DNA from: Collinsella aerofaciens
GTDB lineage: Bacteria; Actinomycetota; Coriobacteriia; Coriobacteriales; Coriobacteriaceae
DNA length: 64,000 nucleotides
Direction: 5' to 3'
NCBI RefSeq assembly: GCF_018785245.1
Contig: NZ_WQPL01000019.1
Coordinates: forward strand, 124,001-188,000
Position 1 is the stretch's first letter; each line of letters opens with the position of its first letter. Under the pieces are notes generated by a model. The model did not search any database. It saw nothing but the letters and a program-made list of their open reading frames with translations, and had not been told where the DNA came from. Position numbers and translations under genes: made by a program. Below, one piece after another: positions 43,461 through 54,292 of this stretch.

Positions 43461-45281
43461 ATGTCCGTTGAGGTCATGAGGTCTGTGATCGAGGCCGCCG
43501 AGGGCCGCGTGCCCGTCGACACGCTGTTTATCAATGCGCAGATTGTCGACGTGTATGGCCAGCGTGTGGCGCCCGGCAGCGTTGCCGTCAAGGACGGTGT
43601 GATCGTCGGCGTGCTCTACGATGGTCGCGACGATGCCGCCGGCACCTACGAGGCTGCCGAGGTCATTGACTGCCAGGGCCGCTATCTCGCCCCCGGCTTT
43701 ATCGACGGACATCTGCACATTGAGTCCTCGAACATCCGTCCCGCCGAGTATGCGCGCATGGCGGCGACGCGCGGTACCACCACCGCCATTGCCGACAGCC
43801 ACGAGATCGCCAACGTGGCGGGGCTCGACGGCCTGCGCTTTATGATCGAGGACGGTCGCCGCGCGCCCATTTCCATCAAGTACATGATGCCCTCATGCGT
43901 GCCCGCGCTGCCCGATGAGCAAGCGGGCGCTGTGATTACCGCTGCTGACATGCAGGCGTTTTTTTCCGAGCATCCGGGCGACGTTTTTGGCCTGGGCGAG
44001 ATGATGAACCTGCCGGGCGTCTTTATGGCCGATCCCGAGACCTGCGCTCGCATCGATGCTGCCAACCAGACGCCGTCCAAGCAGGTCGACGGCCATGCGC
44101 CGCTCGTTGCCGGCAAGGACCTCAATGCCTATGCCGCGGCGGGTATTATTGCCGACCACGAGTCGACGATTCCCGAGGAGGCGCTCGACAAGCTGTCTCG
44201 CGGCATGTACGTGATGCTGCGCGAGGGTACGTGCAGCCATGATCTGGCCAACCTGTCGCCGATGCTGCTGGAGAATCCCGCGCGCGCCCGCCGCTGCTGC
44301 TTTGCGACTGACGACCGCGCTCCTTCCGATGCGCTTGCAACCGGCATGATCGACAATGCCTGCCGCGTGGCGATTGAGGCCGGTATCGACCCCGTGGTCG
44401 CTATCTCTATGGCGTCCCTCTCCACGGCCGAGGCGTTTGGCCTGGATCACGGCTGCCGCGACCCGCACGAGCTCCGCGGTGCGATTGCCCCGGGCAAGCG
44501 TGCCGACCTGCTGGTGCTCAATGACCTGACGTTTGCCACGGCTCCGCATCGTGTATATGCCGCCGGTGCCCTGGTGGCGCAGGACGGCACCTTTGTGGGC
44601 GAGATCGCACCCGAGATGGCCGAGGTTGCGGCCCTTGCCGATGAGCTGCGCGCCTCCGTTAAGCTGCCGAAGCTTTCGCTCGACGTATTCGACTATGCCT
44701 TTAAGCCGGGCGAGGCCGTGATTGACGTGGTGCCGGGCAAGGCCATCACGGGCATGGTTCGTCCCGAGAGCGCCGAGGGCCTGCGCCGTATTATGCTGAT
44801 CGAGCGCCACGGCCGCGGCGTGTCGCTGCAGGCCGAGGGCGCCGACGGTGACGGCCCCGCTGGCCTGGGACTCGTTGGCAAGCATATCGGCCGCGGCTGG
44901 GTGCGCGGCTTTACCATCACGGGTGGTGCCATCGCCTCGACGATCGGACACGACTCGCACAACGTGTGCGTCGTGGGCGACAACGCCGCCGATATGATGG
45001 CCGCCGTTGATGCCGTGGGCCAGGGCGGTCACGTGCTGGTGCGCAACGGCGAGGTCGTGGCGCGCATTCCGCTGGCGCTCGGTGGCCTGATGAGCGAGGG
45101 CACGGCCGAGGATGTCGCCGCGCAGCACGACGACTTTATGGTCAAGGCGCGTGCCATGGGCATCGAGCCGCCGCTCGACCCCATCATGGGCATCATTTTC
45201 CTGCCCCTGCCGGTGATCCCGACGCTCCGCATCCGCCCCGAGGGCATGTTCGACGTCACGACCTTCACCTACGCCGACTAG
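43461..45281 (+). CDS. ade: Adenine deaminase
   Basis: A 606-residue adenine deaminase of the amidohydrolase fold, converting adenine to hypoxanthine and ammonia. Metal-site motifs include APGFIDGHLHIESSNI (HxH), SHEIANVAG, VDGHAPLVAG and ATDDRAPSDA. The C-terminal family domain has ITGGAIASTIGHDSHNVCVV and ends in DPIMGIIFLPLPVIP. Its product could feed the hydroxylase encoded at 1.4 kb. The ATG at 43461 has AAAGGAG upstream. The leader holds a candidate attenuator. Confidence 0.95.
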   Translation: MSVEVMRSVIEAAEGRVPVDTLFINAQIVDVYGQRVAPGSVAVKDGVIVGVLYDGRDDAAGTYEAAEVIDCQGRYLAPGFIDGHLHIESSNIRPAEYARMAATRGTTTAIADSHEIANVAGLDGLRFMIEDGRRAPISIKYMMPSCVPALPDEQAGAVITAADMQAFFSEHPGDVFGLGEMMNLPGVFMADPETCARIDAANQTPSKQVDGHAPLVAGKDLNAYAAAGIIADHESTIPEEALDKLSRGMYVMLREGTCSHDLANLSPMLLENPARARRCCFATDDRAPSDALATGMIDNACRVAIEAGIDPVVAISMASLSTAEAFGLDHGCRDPHELRGAIAPGKRADLLVLNDLTFATAPHRVYAAGALVAQDGTFVGEIAPEMAEVAALADELRASVKLPKLSLDVFDYAFKPGEAVIDVVPGKAITGMVRPESAEGLRRIMLIERHGRGVSLQAEGADGDGPAGLGLVGKHIGRGWVRGFTITGGAIASTIGHDSHNVCVVGDNAADMMAAVDAVGQGGHVLVRNGEVVARIPLALGGLMSEGTAEDVAAQHDDFMVKARAMGIEPPLDPIMGIIFLPLPVIPTLRIRPEGMFDVTTFTYAD

Positions 45282-45286
45282 TCATC

Positions 45287-45310
45287 GGGGACGTTCTTAA
45301 ACGACTAGTC
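45287..45310. repeat. 24-bp inverted repeat, left copy
   Basis: The 24 bases (beginning GGGGACGTTCTTAAACG) are exactly complementary to 46353-46376 on the other side of the HAD gene. It starts 6 bp after the ade stop. Confidence 0.9.
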
Positions 45311-45412
45311 GTCGGGGTGGCGTGTCGCCTGACGCCGCGACCGTGAGACCTCTGGCATGTGTGAGCTATTTGCTAGGTCCTTGTAACGTTTACGCCCGCA
45401 GAGTCTTATTTG

Positions 45413-45474
45413 AGCTCCCTTTGGGTACGTTGGAATTGGATATACGTCCGATTCCATCAAGCCCGAAGGGAGCT
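45413..45474 (+). promoter_or_regulatory. Long hairpin masking the ribosome-binding site of the HAD gene
   Basis: AGCTCCCTTTGGG (45413-45425) pairs with CCCGAAGGGAGCT (45462-45474), and an inner stem (TTGGAAT, GGA with TCC, ATTCCA) extends it. The right arm contains GAAGGGAG, the ribosome-binding site eight bases before the ATG at 45480. The structure could block translation or, with the TTTT after it, act as a terminator. Confidence 0.65.
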
Positions 45475-45479
45475 TTTCT

Positions 45480-46274
45480 ATGTTTAAACTGATTGCATCC
45501 GATATGGACGGCACGTTGCTTGACGAAAACGGCCAGGTGCCTCCCGAGACCTACGAACTGATTCTGGCGCTACACGAGCATGGCGTGCATTTCGCCGCAT
45601 CGTCAGGCCGTCGTTACGACCGCCTGTGCGAGTTCTTTGCACCTGTTCGCGACAAGATGGACTTTGTCGCCGCTAACGGCGCCCAGGTCTACGCCGACGG
45701 TAAGATGGTAGACCGCGAGGTGTATTCGCACCTGGCGATTCGAAGGCTCGCCCAGGCCGTCGCGACGTTTCCCAATCTGCATCTTGCACTTTTTGACCGA
45801 ACCAAGTCCTTCTTGCTCGATGACGAGTGCAAGTTCGTGCGTGAGGTCGATAAGGACCTTCCCAATGCCGAGCGCATTTGGGAGCTGCCCGATCCCAGCG
45901 TAAATATCATCAAGGCGAGTATCTTTTGCGATGACGGTGCCGTTATGGACAGCGCTTACGTACTACAGCGCGAACTTGGGCAGCTCTTTACTTTTGCGCC
46001 TTCGGGCAATGCGTGGATCGACGCCATGCAGCCCGGCGTGTCGAAGGCCTCGGGCATCGCACAGCTCGCGGAGCATTACGGCATTGGTCGCGACGAGGTC
46101 ATGGCGTTTGGCGACTCGATGAACGACTACGAGATCATTCGCTTTGTCGGCACGGGCTGCGCGATGGAAAATGCGCGCCCCGCGCTCAAGGCGGTGGCCG
46201 ATCGCGTGGTGGGTTGTAACCGTGACCACGCCGTCCAACGTGAACTCCGTCGCGTGCTGGAGAGTTTCTCCTAA
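45480..46274 (+). CDS. Cof-type HAD phosphatase
   Basis: A 264-residue HAD-superfamily hydrolase with a type IIB cap. Motif I is SDMDGTLLDE (nucleophile Asp and general acid Asp), motif II the Ser/Arg of AASSGRRYD, motif III the Lys in GVSKASGIAQL, and motif IV GDSMNDYEI. These enzymes remove phosphate from sugar phosphates or cofactors; substrate unknown. The ribosome-binding site is within a long hairpin. The gene is bracketed by 24-bp inverted repeats. A second HAD gene follows on the opposite strand. Confidence 0.9.
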   Translation: MFKLIASDMDGTLLDENGQVPPETYELILALHEHGVHFAASSGRRYDRLCEFFAPVRDKMDFVAANGAQVYADGKMVDREVYSHLAIRRLAQAVATFPNLHLALFDRTKSFLLDDECKFVREVDKDLPNAERIWELPDPSVNIIKASIFCDDGAVMDSAYVLQRELGQLFTFAPSGNAWIDAMQPGVSKASGIAQLAEHYGIGRDEVMAFGDSMNDYEIIRFVGTGCAMENARPALKAVADRVVGCNRDHAVQRELRRVLESFS

Positions 46275-46284
46275 TCCGGCAGAT

Positions 46285-46376
46285 GGGGACGTTCTTTTTC
46301 TGCCGGCAGTGGGGGACAGTCCTTGCAGCTTTTTGCGAAGAGTGTCCCCAGTGACTAGTCGTTTAAGAACGTCCCC
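46285..46376. repeat. 92-bp imperfect palindrome between the two HAD genes
   Basis: Outer arms GGGGACGTTCTT and AAGAACGTCCCC (perfect 12 bp) and inner arms GGGGACA and TGTCCCC (7 bp). The last 24 bases are the right copy of the inverted repeat seen at 45287-45310, and the left part resembles 43258-43298. It may terminate both convergent HAD genes. Confidence 0.85.
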
Positions 46377-46392
46377 AGTGACTGACCAATGA

Positions 46393-47235
46393 CTAAGCGA
46401 GGGCGGCCATGATGGTGCGGGCGACGCCGTCGTGGTCGTTGTCGTATTCGGTGATGGCATCGGCGGCCTCGCGGTCTTCGGACTCGGCGTTGATCATTGC
46501 CATGCCGTGGCCCGCTGCCTGCAGCATGGGGATGTCGTTGATGTTGTCGCCGAACGCCCAGGCGTCGGCGAGACGCTCGCCCAGGTGGTCGCATAGCCAC
46601 GTGAGAGCCGTCCCCTTGGTGGTGCCCTCACCCATGACCTCGATATTCATGGCGTAAGAACGCGTGACCTCAATGCCTCCGAGCGTGTCGAGCGCCGCCG
46701 CGATGGCGTCGCGATCGGCCGGGTCGTGCCAGTACATGGCGATGCGTTCAAGTGTCTCGACCTCGTCGATCTTGCTGTCGATATCCATGTCGATCGGTGT
46801 TCGTGTGCGCTTGAGCGAAGCCGCGATGTGGGGGTCGCCGCCGCAGAATTCGTCCAGGCGCGTGTAGAGCGAGCGGGGGAGGAAGCACTGCCCGTCCGCG
46901 AAGATATCGAAGGTCACATCGTGGCCGGCTGCAATGCTATGGACGCGGTGGGCGATGGCGCGGTCGAGCGGACGGCTCAAGATGCACGTGGCGCGCGAGG
47001 CGTCGGTGGGCGTATCCTCGTCGAGCTGCCAGACGCTGGCGCCGTTGGCACAGACCGCGTAGTGCACGGCGGGATGGGCGAGAATGGGCTCAAAGATGCC
47101 CGACAGCGGACGCCCCGTGCAGGGAACAAACTCGATGCCACGACGTGCGAGCTCGTCGAGCATTGCCCAAGTGGCATCGCTCATCTGCTTATCACTCGTC
47201 AGCAGTGTTCCATCCATATCGGAAAACACAATCAT
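46393..47235 (-). CDS. HAD-superfamily phosphatase
   Basis: A 280-residue Cof-like HAD phosphatase. Motif I is FSDMDGTLLTSD, motif II is CTGRPLSGI, motif III is the Lys of GTTKGTALTWL and motif IV is FGDNINDIPML. Similar in plan to the gene at 45480, and both are convergent here, but they share only the family motifs. The substrate is unknown. It lies 87 bp after the citrate synthase gene, past a terminator, so it probably has its own promoter. AAAGGG lies 12 bases before the ATG. Confidence 0.88.
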   Translation of the reverse strand: MIVFSDMDGTLLTSDKQMSDATWAMLDELARRGIEFVPCTGRPLSGIFEPILAHPAVHYAVCANGASVWQLDEDTPTDASRATCILSRPLDRAIAHRVHSIAAGHDVTFDIFADGQCFLPRSLYTRLDEFCGGDPHIAASLKRTRTPIDMDIDSKIDEVETLERIAMYWHDPADRDAIAAALDTLGGIEVTRSYAMNIEVMGEGTTKGTALTWLCDHLGERLADAWAFGDNINDIPMLQAAGHGMAMINAESEDREAADAITEYDNDHDGVARTIMAALA

Positions 47236-47260
47236 TTGATGCAGCCCTTTCTACTGGCAT

Positions 47261-47299
47261 AAAAAGCGTGGCCGAGGGCGGTGATGCCCTGGCCACGCT
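47261..47299 (-). terminator. Terminator of the citrate synthase gene
   Basis: On the minus strand AGCGTGGCC pairs with GGCCACGCT around 17 bases (with an inner AGGGC/GCCCT stem), ending in TTTTT. Confidence 0.9.
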
Positions 47300-47322
47300 C
47301 GGGTTCTATAACGGTCCGCGTC

Positions 47323-48741
47323 CTAGCGATCGGCGAGCGGCTTGTACTCCAGCGGCTCGATAACCGGGCGATACGCGGGGCGAATAATGCGGTGCGCGCA
47401 GAAGAGCTCTTCCATGCGGTGTGCCGACCAGCCGGCCATGCGGGCGACGGCGAATAGCGGCGTAAAAAGCGTCTCGGGTACGCCGAGCATCTTGTAGATA
47501 AAGCCTGTGTACAGGTCGATGTTGGCGCAGATAGGCTTGGTCATGCCGTGGTCGCGCATCACCTGCGGTGCCAGGCGCTCGATGCGCTCGATGAGTGCGA
47601 ACTCTTCGCCCAAGTCCTTCTTGGCTGCCAGTGAGCGCGCGTAACGGCGGCAGACCTCGGCGCGCGGGTCGCTGAGCGTATAGACGGCGTGGCCCATGCC
47701 GTAGATGAGGCCCGTGCCGTCGAAGGCCTGCTTGTCGAGGATCTTGCCCAGGTAGGCCGCGACCTCGTCCTCGTCCTCCCAGTTGGAGACATGCGCGCGG
47801 ATGTCCTCGTGCATAGACACGACCTTGGCATTGGCGCCGCCGTGGCGCGGGCCCTTGAGCGAGCCGATAGCCGCGGCGTAGGCGGAATACGGGTCGGTGG
47901 CCGAAGACGACAGCACGCGGCAAGCGAAGGTGGAGTTGTTGCCGCCGCCGTGCTCGGCATGCAGCATGAGCATAACGTCGAGCAGCATCGCCTCATCGCG
48001 GGTGAACGCCATGCCGCCGCGCAGGACCTGTAGGATGGTCTCGGCGGTGGAGAGACCGGGCGTGGGGTGCGGCACGTGAACCTCGGAGCCGCGAAGCTTG
48101 GCGACCGAGGCCATGTGTGCGAAGGCGGCAATGCGCGGGAGACGTGCGAGCATGGAAATGGCGACGTCGATTTCGTGCTCGCACGTGATCACGTCTGGTT
48201 CGGCATCGAAGGCGTAGAGCAGCAGTACGGCGCGCTGGAGCACGTTCATGATGCTCGACGACACCGTGGTCATAGGGAACTCTTTAACGTACTCGTCGCT
48301 TAGATGTCTAAAGGCGCCCAGGCGCTCGCAAAAGCCGTCGAGCTCTTCCTTGTTGGGCAGCGAACCCGTGATAAGCAGATAGGCGACTTCCTCGTAGCCG
48401 TAGCGATTCTCGGCCTGGGCATTGTTGACCAGATCCTCGATGCTGTAGCCGCGAAGCGTGAGCTTGCCCTGATCGGGCACGACCTTTCCGTCGACCTTGT
48501 TGTAGCCGTGCACATCCGAGATACGAGTGAGGCCCGCGACCACGCCCGAGCCGTCGGCATTGCGCAGGCCGCGCTTGACGTTGTGCTCTACGAAAAGGTC
48601 CTCGTCGTACGGGGCGGTCGGCAGGCCGTGGTAGAGGCTTTCGCTTTCAGACGAAATCTGGCGGCTTGCTTCGTAATCCAGAACCAGTCGGCTCAAGTGG
48701 TCATCGAAGCGGTAATAGATTTTCTTGGCGTCGTAGGCCAT
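47323..48741 (-). CDS. gltA: Citrate synthase
   Basis: A 472-residue citrate synthase family enzyme. The catalytic His-His-Asp appear in MLHAEHGGGNN, YGMGHAVYTLSDPRA and CANIDLYTGFIY. LRGYSIEDLV is the usual N-terminal strand. It condenses oxaloacetate with acetyl-CoA; in an anaerobe this probably serves glutamate supply. A 2-methylcitrate activity cannot be excluded by eye. The length is longer than the 430-residue enzymes because of an N-terminal segment of about 50 residues. GGAGAGGAG precedes the ATG. Confidence 0.92.
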   Translation of the reverse strand: MAYDAKKIYYRFDDHLSRLVLDYEASRQISSESESLYHGLPTAPYDEDLFVEHNVKRGLRNADGSGVVAGLTRISDVHGYNKVDGKVVPDQGKLTLRGYSIEDLVNNAQAENRYGYEEVAYLLITGSLPNKEELDGFCERLGAFRHLSDEYVKEFPMTTVSSSIMNVLQRAVLLLYAFDAEPDVITCEHEIDVAISMLARLPRIAAFAHMASVAKLRGSEVHVPHPTPGLSTAETILQVLRGGMAFTRDEAMLLDVMLMLHAEHGGGNNSTFACRVLSSSATDPYSAYAAAIGSLKGPRHGGANAKVVSMHEDIRAHVSNWEDEDEVAAYLGKILDKQAFDGTGLIYGMGHAVYTLSDPRAEVCRRYARSLAAKKDLGEEFALIERIERLAPQVMRDHGMTKPICANIDLYTGFIYKMLGVPETLFTPLFAVARMAGWSAHRMEELFCAHRIIRPAYRPVIEPLEYKPLADR

Positions 48742-48818
48742 GCGCGCTCCTCTCCGGGCCGCTTTGGGGCCGCGCGCTTGGACGATATGACGTCAAGCTG
48801 CCCCGAGCGGCTTGTTCG

Positions 48819-49106
48819 CTACAGGCGGTACATAAAGTTAAAGACGTCCTCGCGCTGAATGGACACGTTGACGCCCGAAAGCTCGCCTGCCTCGGCCAGG
48901 GCCTTCTGCAACTCGGCGAAGTCGAGCTTGGACTCGGCGGTGTCGGCCAGCATGGTCATGGTGAAGATGTCCTCGATAATGGACTGCGTGATGTCGCGGA
49001 TGTCGACGTTGGCCTCGCCTAGGACACGGGTGACGCCGGCGACGATGCCGGGGCGGTTCTTGCCAAGGACGGTGATGACGATACGGGAGGACGAGATCTC
49101 GGCCAT
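48819..49106 (-). CDS. ACT-domain protein
   Basis: A 95-residue protein that is one ACT domain plus a short end: SRIVITVLGKNRPGIVAGVT, NVDIRDITQSI and IFTMTMLAD. The GKNRPGI loop is the usual ligand-binding turn. It belongs to the small UPF0237-type group often found beside a PFL-like DUF711 gene, which is absent here. It probably binds an amino acid as a regulator; target unknown. It precedes gltA in the same direction by 77 bp and may be cotranscribed. Confidence 0.88.
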   Translation of the reverse strand: MAEISSSRIVITVLGKNRPGIVAGVTRVLGEANVDIRDITQSIIEDIFTMTMLADTAESKLDFAELQKALAEAGELSGVNVSIQREDVFNFMYRL

Positions 49107-49298
49107 GGGAAACCCTTTCGCGTGATTGCGGCGCGCGCGGGGCGCTCCGCTACGGTACAGTGTTCATCATTGTACCTGTCTGGCGCAAAAAAGGCGCGCT
49201 CGCTGCGGCGTTACATGCCTGCAACATGGGTGAAGGGGCGACAGGGTGCGTGTCCGCTGCGGTTGGCCACGCCGCGTTGCACAAAGACCGTGAACCTT

Positions 49299-49327
49299 TT
49301 GTGGGACGCGCGGCGCCGTGGTACCAT
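49299..49327 (+). promoter_or_regulatory. Promoter of rpmE
   Basis: TTGTGG and TACCAT are 17 bp apart. Transcription would start near 49334, directly before two hairpins. The rest of the 305-bp divergent gap holds nothing recognised. Confidence 0.6.
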
Positions 49328-49340
49328 AGCCAAGTTTGTT

Positions 49341-49389
49341 GTCTTGGTCGGAAACCAAGACGCCTTATGCGCTGATCGGTAACCAGCGC
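49341..49389 (+). promoter_or_regulatory. Candidate L31 ribosomal-protein leader
   Basis: Two hairpins lie in the short 5' leader: GTCTTGGT-CGGAA-ACCAAGAC (49341-49361) and GCGCTG...CAGCGC with loop ATCGGTAAC (49369-49389). Both loops share the TCGG(A/T)AA pattern. The second ends about 10 bases before the AATAAGGAG ribosome-binding site. L31 leaders are known in actinobacteria, and this may be one used for autoregulation. Confidence 0.6.
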
Positions 49390-49411
49390 CTGACCAATAA
49401 GGAGTCCTACC

Positions 49412-49837
49412 ATGAAGCAGGGTATCCATCCCCAGTATGTCGAGTGCACGGTGACGTGCTCCTGCGGCAACACCTTCAAGACGCACGCTACCGTGTCCGA
49501 GATGAAGGTCGAGCTTTGCAACGAGTGCCACCCGTTCTACACCGGCCAGCAGAAGTTCGTCGACACCGGTGGACGCGTCCAGCGCTTCGCCGACAAGTTC
49601 GGTGGCGCCGCTGCCGCCCAGCTCAAGAAGGCCGAGGAGGCCAAGGCTGCCAAGGCCGCCAAGGCTGCTGAGGCCGAGGCCGCTCGCAAGGCTGCCGCTG
49701 AGGCTAAGGCTGCCGAGAAGGCTAAGCGTGCTGCTAAGTTTGCCGAGGAGGCTGCCAAGCAGGCCGCCGAGGCTCCCGCAGAGGCTCCCGTCGAGGAGGC
49801 CGCTGCCGAGGCCGAGACCACCGAGGCTGCTGAGTAA
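49412..49837 (+). CDS. rpmE: 50S ribosomal protein L31 with a long Ala/Glu/Lys-rich tail
   Basis: A 141-residue L31, about twice normal length. The core (residues 1-70) is [19 protein letters not shown], then [20 protein letters not shown], with the CxC...CxxC cysteines of the zinc-binding form. The last 70 residues are Ala, Glu and Lys repeats ([20 protein letters not shown]) likely to form a long charged helix or disordered tail on the ribosome surface. The tail is in frame with no break and ends at TAA. AAGGAG precedes the ATG. A terminator follows. Confidence 0.95.
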   Translation: MKQGIHPQYVECTVTCSCGNTFKTHATVSEMKVELCNECHPFYTGQQKFVDTGGRVQRFADKFGGAAAAQLKKAEEAKAAKAAKAAEAEAARKAAAEAKAAEKAKRAAKFAEEAAKQAAEAPAEAPVEEAAAEAETTEAAE

Positions 49838-49874
49838 ATAGCTCGCCGCGGAATCACTCGCATTCATGGCATGA

Positions 49875-49915
49875 GGGCCGTGCATCCATTTGGGTGCGCG
49901 GCCCTTTTTCTTTTT
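49875..49915 (+). terminator. Terminator after rpmE
   Basis: GGGCCGTGCATCC pairs with GGGTGCGCGGCCC, one mismatch, followed by TTTTTCTTTTT. Confidence 0.9.
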
Positions 49916-49916
49916 A

Positions 49917-49975
49917 TTGGTGCAAACCAACCTGCCCCCAGATTGGTGCGAAGGGGACAGGTTTGCTTGCACCAA
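49917..49975. repeat. Dispersed hairpin repeat with TTGGTGCAA arms
   Basis: Outer arms TTGGTGCAA and TTGCACCAA enclose inner arms AACCTGCCCC and GGGGACAGGTT. The outer arms match the copy at 43302-43334, where the inside is shorter. Confidence 0.75.
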
Positions 49976-50005
49976 ATGGCAGAGAGGCGGCGTTTGGCCA
50001 GATAA

Positions 50006-50042
50006 AACCTGCCAAAATTAACCTGTCCCATTGTGGCAGGTT
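50006..50042. repeat. Dispersed hairpin repeat with AACCTGCCA arms, copy 1
   Basis: AACCTGCCA and TGGCAGGTT enclose AAATTAACCTGTCCCATTG. A near-identical copy lies at 62311-62349 upstream of the serine recombinase. This one lies about 130 bp upstream of secA. Apart from this and the preceding repeat the 333-bp gap before secA shows nothing else recognised. Confidence 0.75.
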
Positions 50043-50171
50043 GGTCGTAGTTATTACGTGGCGGTCGAGGTCGACTGTATAGGCCGCGCCTTGTTTGGCT
50101 AAAGTACAATCATCTGTGTTTAACTCGCCCGCAGCTGCACGGCGTGGGCGATGGCCAAAAAGGAAAACCAC

Positions 50172-52978
<2,807 letters not shown>

Positions 52979-52979
<1 letters not shown>

Positions 52980-54127
52980 TGGCTGAGGCTTTAGAGGTAA
53001 CGCCCGCCGAGCTGGACGCGTTCGCGGACCGGCTCGGTGAGGTCGAGTCGTATCTCCATTTGGACGAAAAGCGCACGCGCGTGACCGAGCTCGAGGCCAA
53101 AAGTGTTGCCCCTGGCTTTTGGGATGACGCCGACGCCGCCCGTGCCACCATGGAGGAGATCGCGCGTACCAAGGAAGATATCGCTGCCGTGGACACCGCG
53201 CGCGGCGAGCTTTCCGATGCCCGCGCTGCGCTGGAGCTTGCCGAGGAGATGGGGGATGACCCCGACGCCGTCGCCCTTCGCGAGGAGGCTACAGCCACGG
53301 CTGAGCGCCTGGCCCGGGCCATCGATGAGCTTGAGCTTTCGAGCTGGTTTACCGGTGAGTTCGATCACGGCGATGCCATTGTGACCATCAAGCCCGGACA
53401 GGGTGGTCTGGAGGCCCAGGACTGGACCTTCATGCTCTTTAAGATGTACATGAAGTACTGCCAGCGTCGCGGCTGGAAGGTCACCATCAACGACTGTCCC
53501 GCGGCCGAGGTCATCGGCATTGACCGCGCGACCTTTACCGTCGAGGGCAAGGACGCATTTGGCATGCTGCGCGCCGAGGCCGGCGTCCACCGCTTGGTTC
53601 GCATTAGCCCCACCGACGACAAGAAGCGCCGCCAGACCACGTTTGCCGGCGTCGAGGTCATCCCCGTGCTACCCGATGATATCGACATCGAGATCAGTCC
53701 CGATGACATCCGCGTGGACGTGTACCACGCGAGCGGCCCGGGCGGTCAGGGCGTCAACACCACCGACTCCGCCGTGCGCGTGACGCATTTCCCCAGCGGC
53801 ATTGTGGTCACCTGCCAAAACGAGCGCAGCCAGATCCAGAACAAGGCCGCGTGCATGCAGATCCTCAAGGCTCGCCTGTACGAGATTGAGCTCGAGAAGC
53901 GTGCCGAGGCGCTCGATGAGATTCGCGGACCCAAGACCACGATTGGTTTTGGCAACCAGATCCGCAGCTACGTGCTCTACCCGTACCAGATGGTCAAGGA
54001 CCTACGCACGGGCGTGGAGACCAGCAACGTCGAGGCTGTTCTTGACGATGGCGACCTGGACCCGTTTGTTATTGGCTACCATCGCTGGGCTACCGGCAAC
54101 GCCGATGCAGAAGGCTCGGAGGTCTAA
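52979..54127 (+). CDS. prfB: Peptide chain release factor 2 with an SPT tripeptide
   Basis: A 382-residue RF2, identified by its fit to RF2 over the whole length. The GGQ that triggers peptide release is at residues 255-257 (SGPGGQGVNTTDSAVRV). The stop-codon-reading tripeptide, Ser-Pro-Phe in typical RF2, is Ser210-Pro211-Thr212 here (VRISPTDDKKRRQTTF). The programmed UGA frameshift of many prfB genes is absent: the frame is continuous from the ATG, which overlaps the secA stop by one base. RF2 normally reads UAA and UGA. Only one complete gene in this window ends in UGA. A terminator follows. Confidence 0.96.
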
Positions 54128-54251
54128 AACATCGGGTGGCTTCAAGCCGATGCCAAGCCCAACGGTTGGACGGGTTTGTATCCAGAATAAACCCTGCGCA
54201 GGGGTGGTTTTTGTCCGGCGAATCGGTAGAATCGAATACAAGAAGAAGTTC

Positions 54252-54280
54252 AAAGCGCATCCGATGGGGTGCGCTTTTTT
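54252..54280 (+). terminator. Terminator of the secA-prfB operon
   Basis: AAAGCGCA and TGCGCTTT form an 8-bp stem around CCGATGGGG-like bases, then TTTTTT. It lies 13 bp before the next start codon, so that gene may be cotranscribed at low level. Confidence 0.85.
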
Positions 54281-54292
54281 GAGGGAGGCAGC

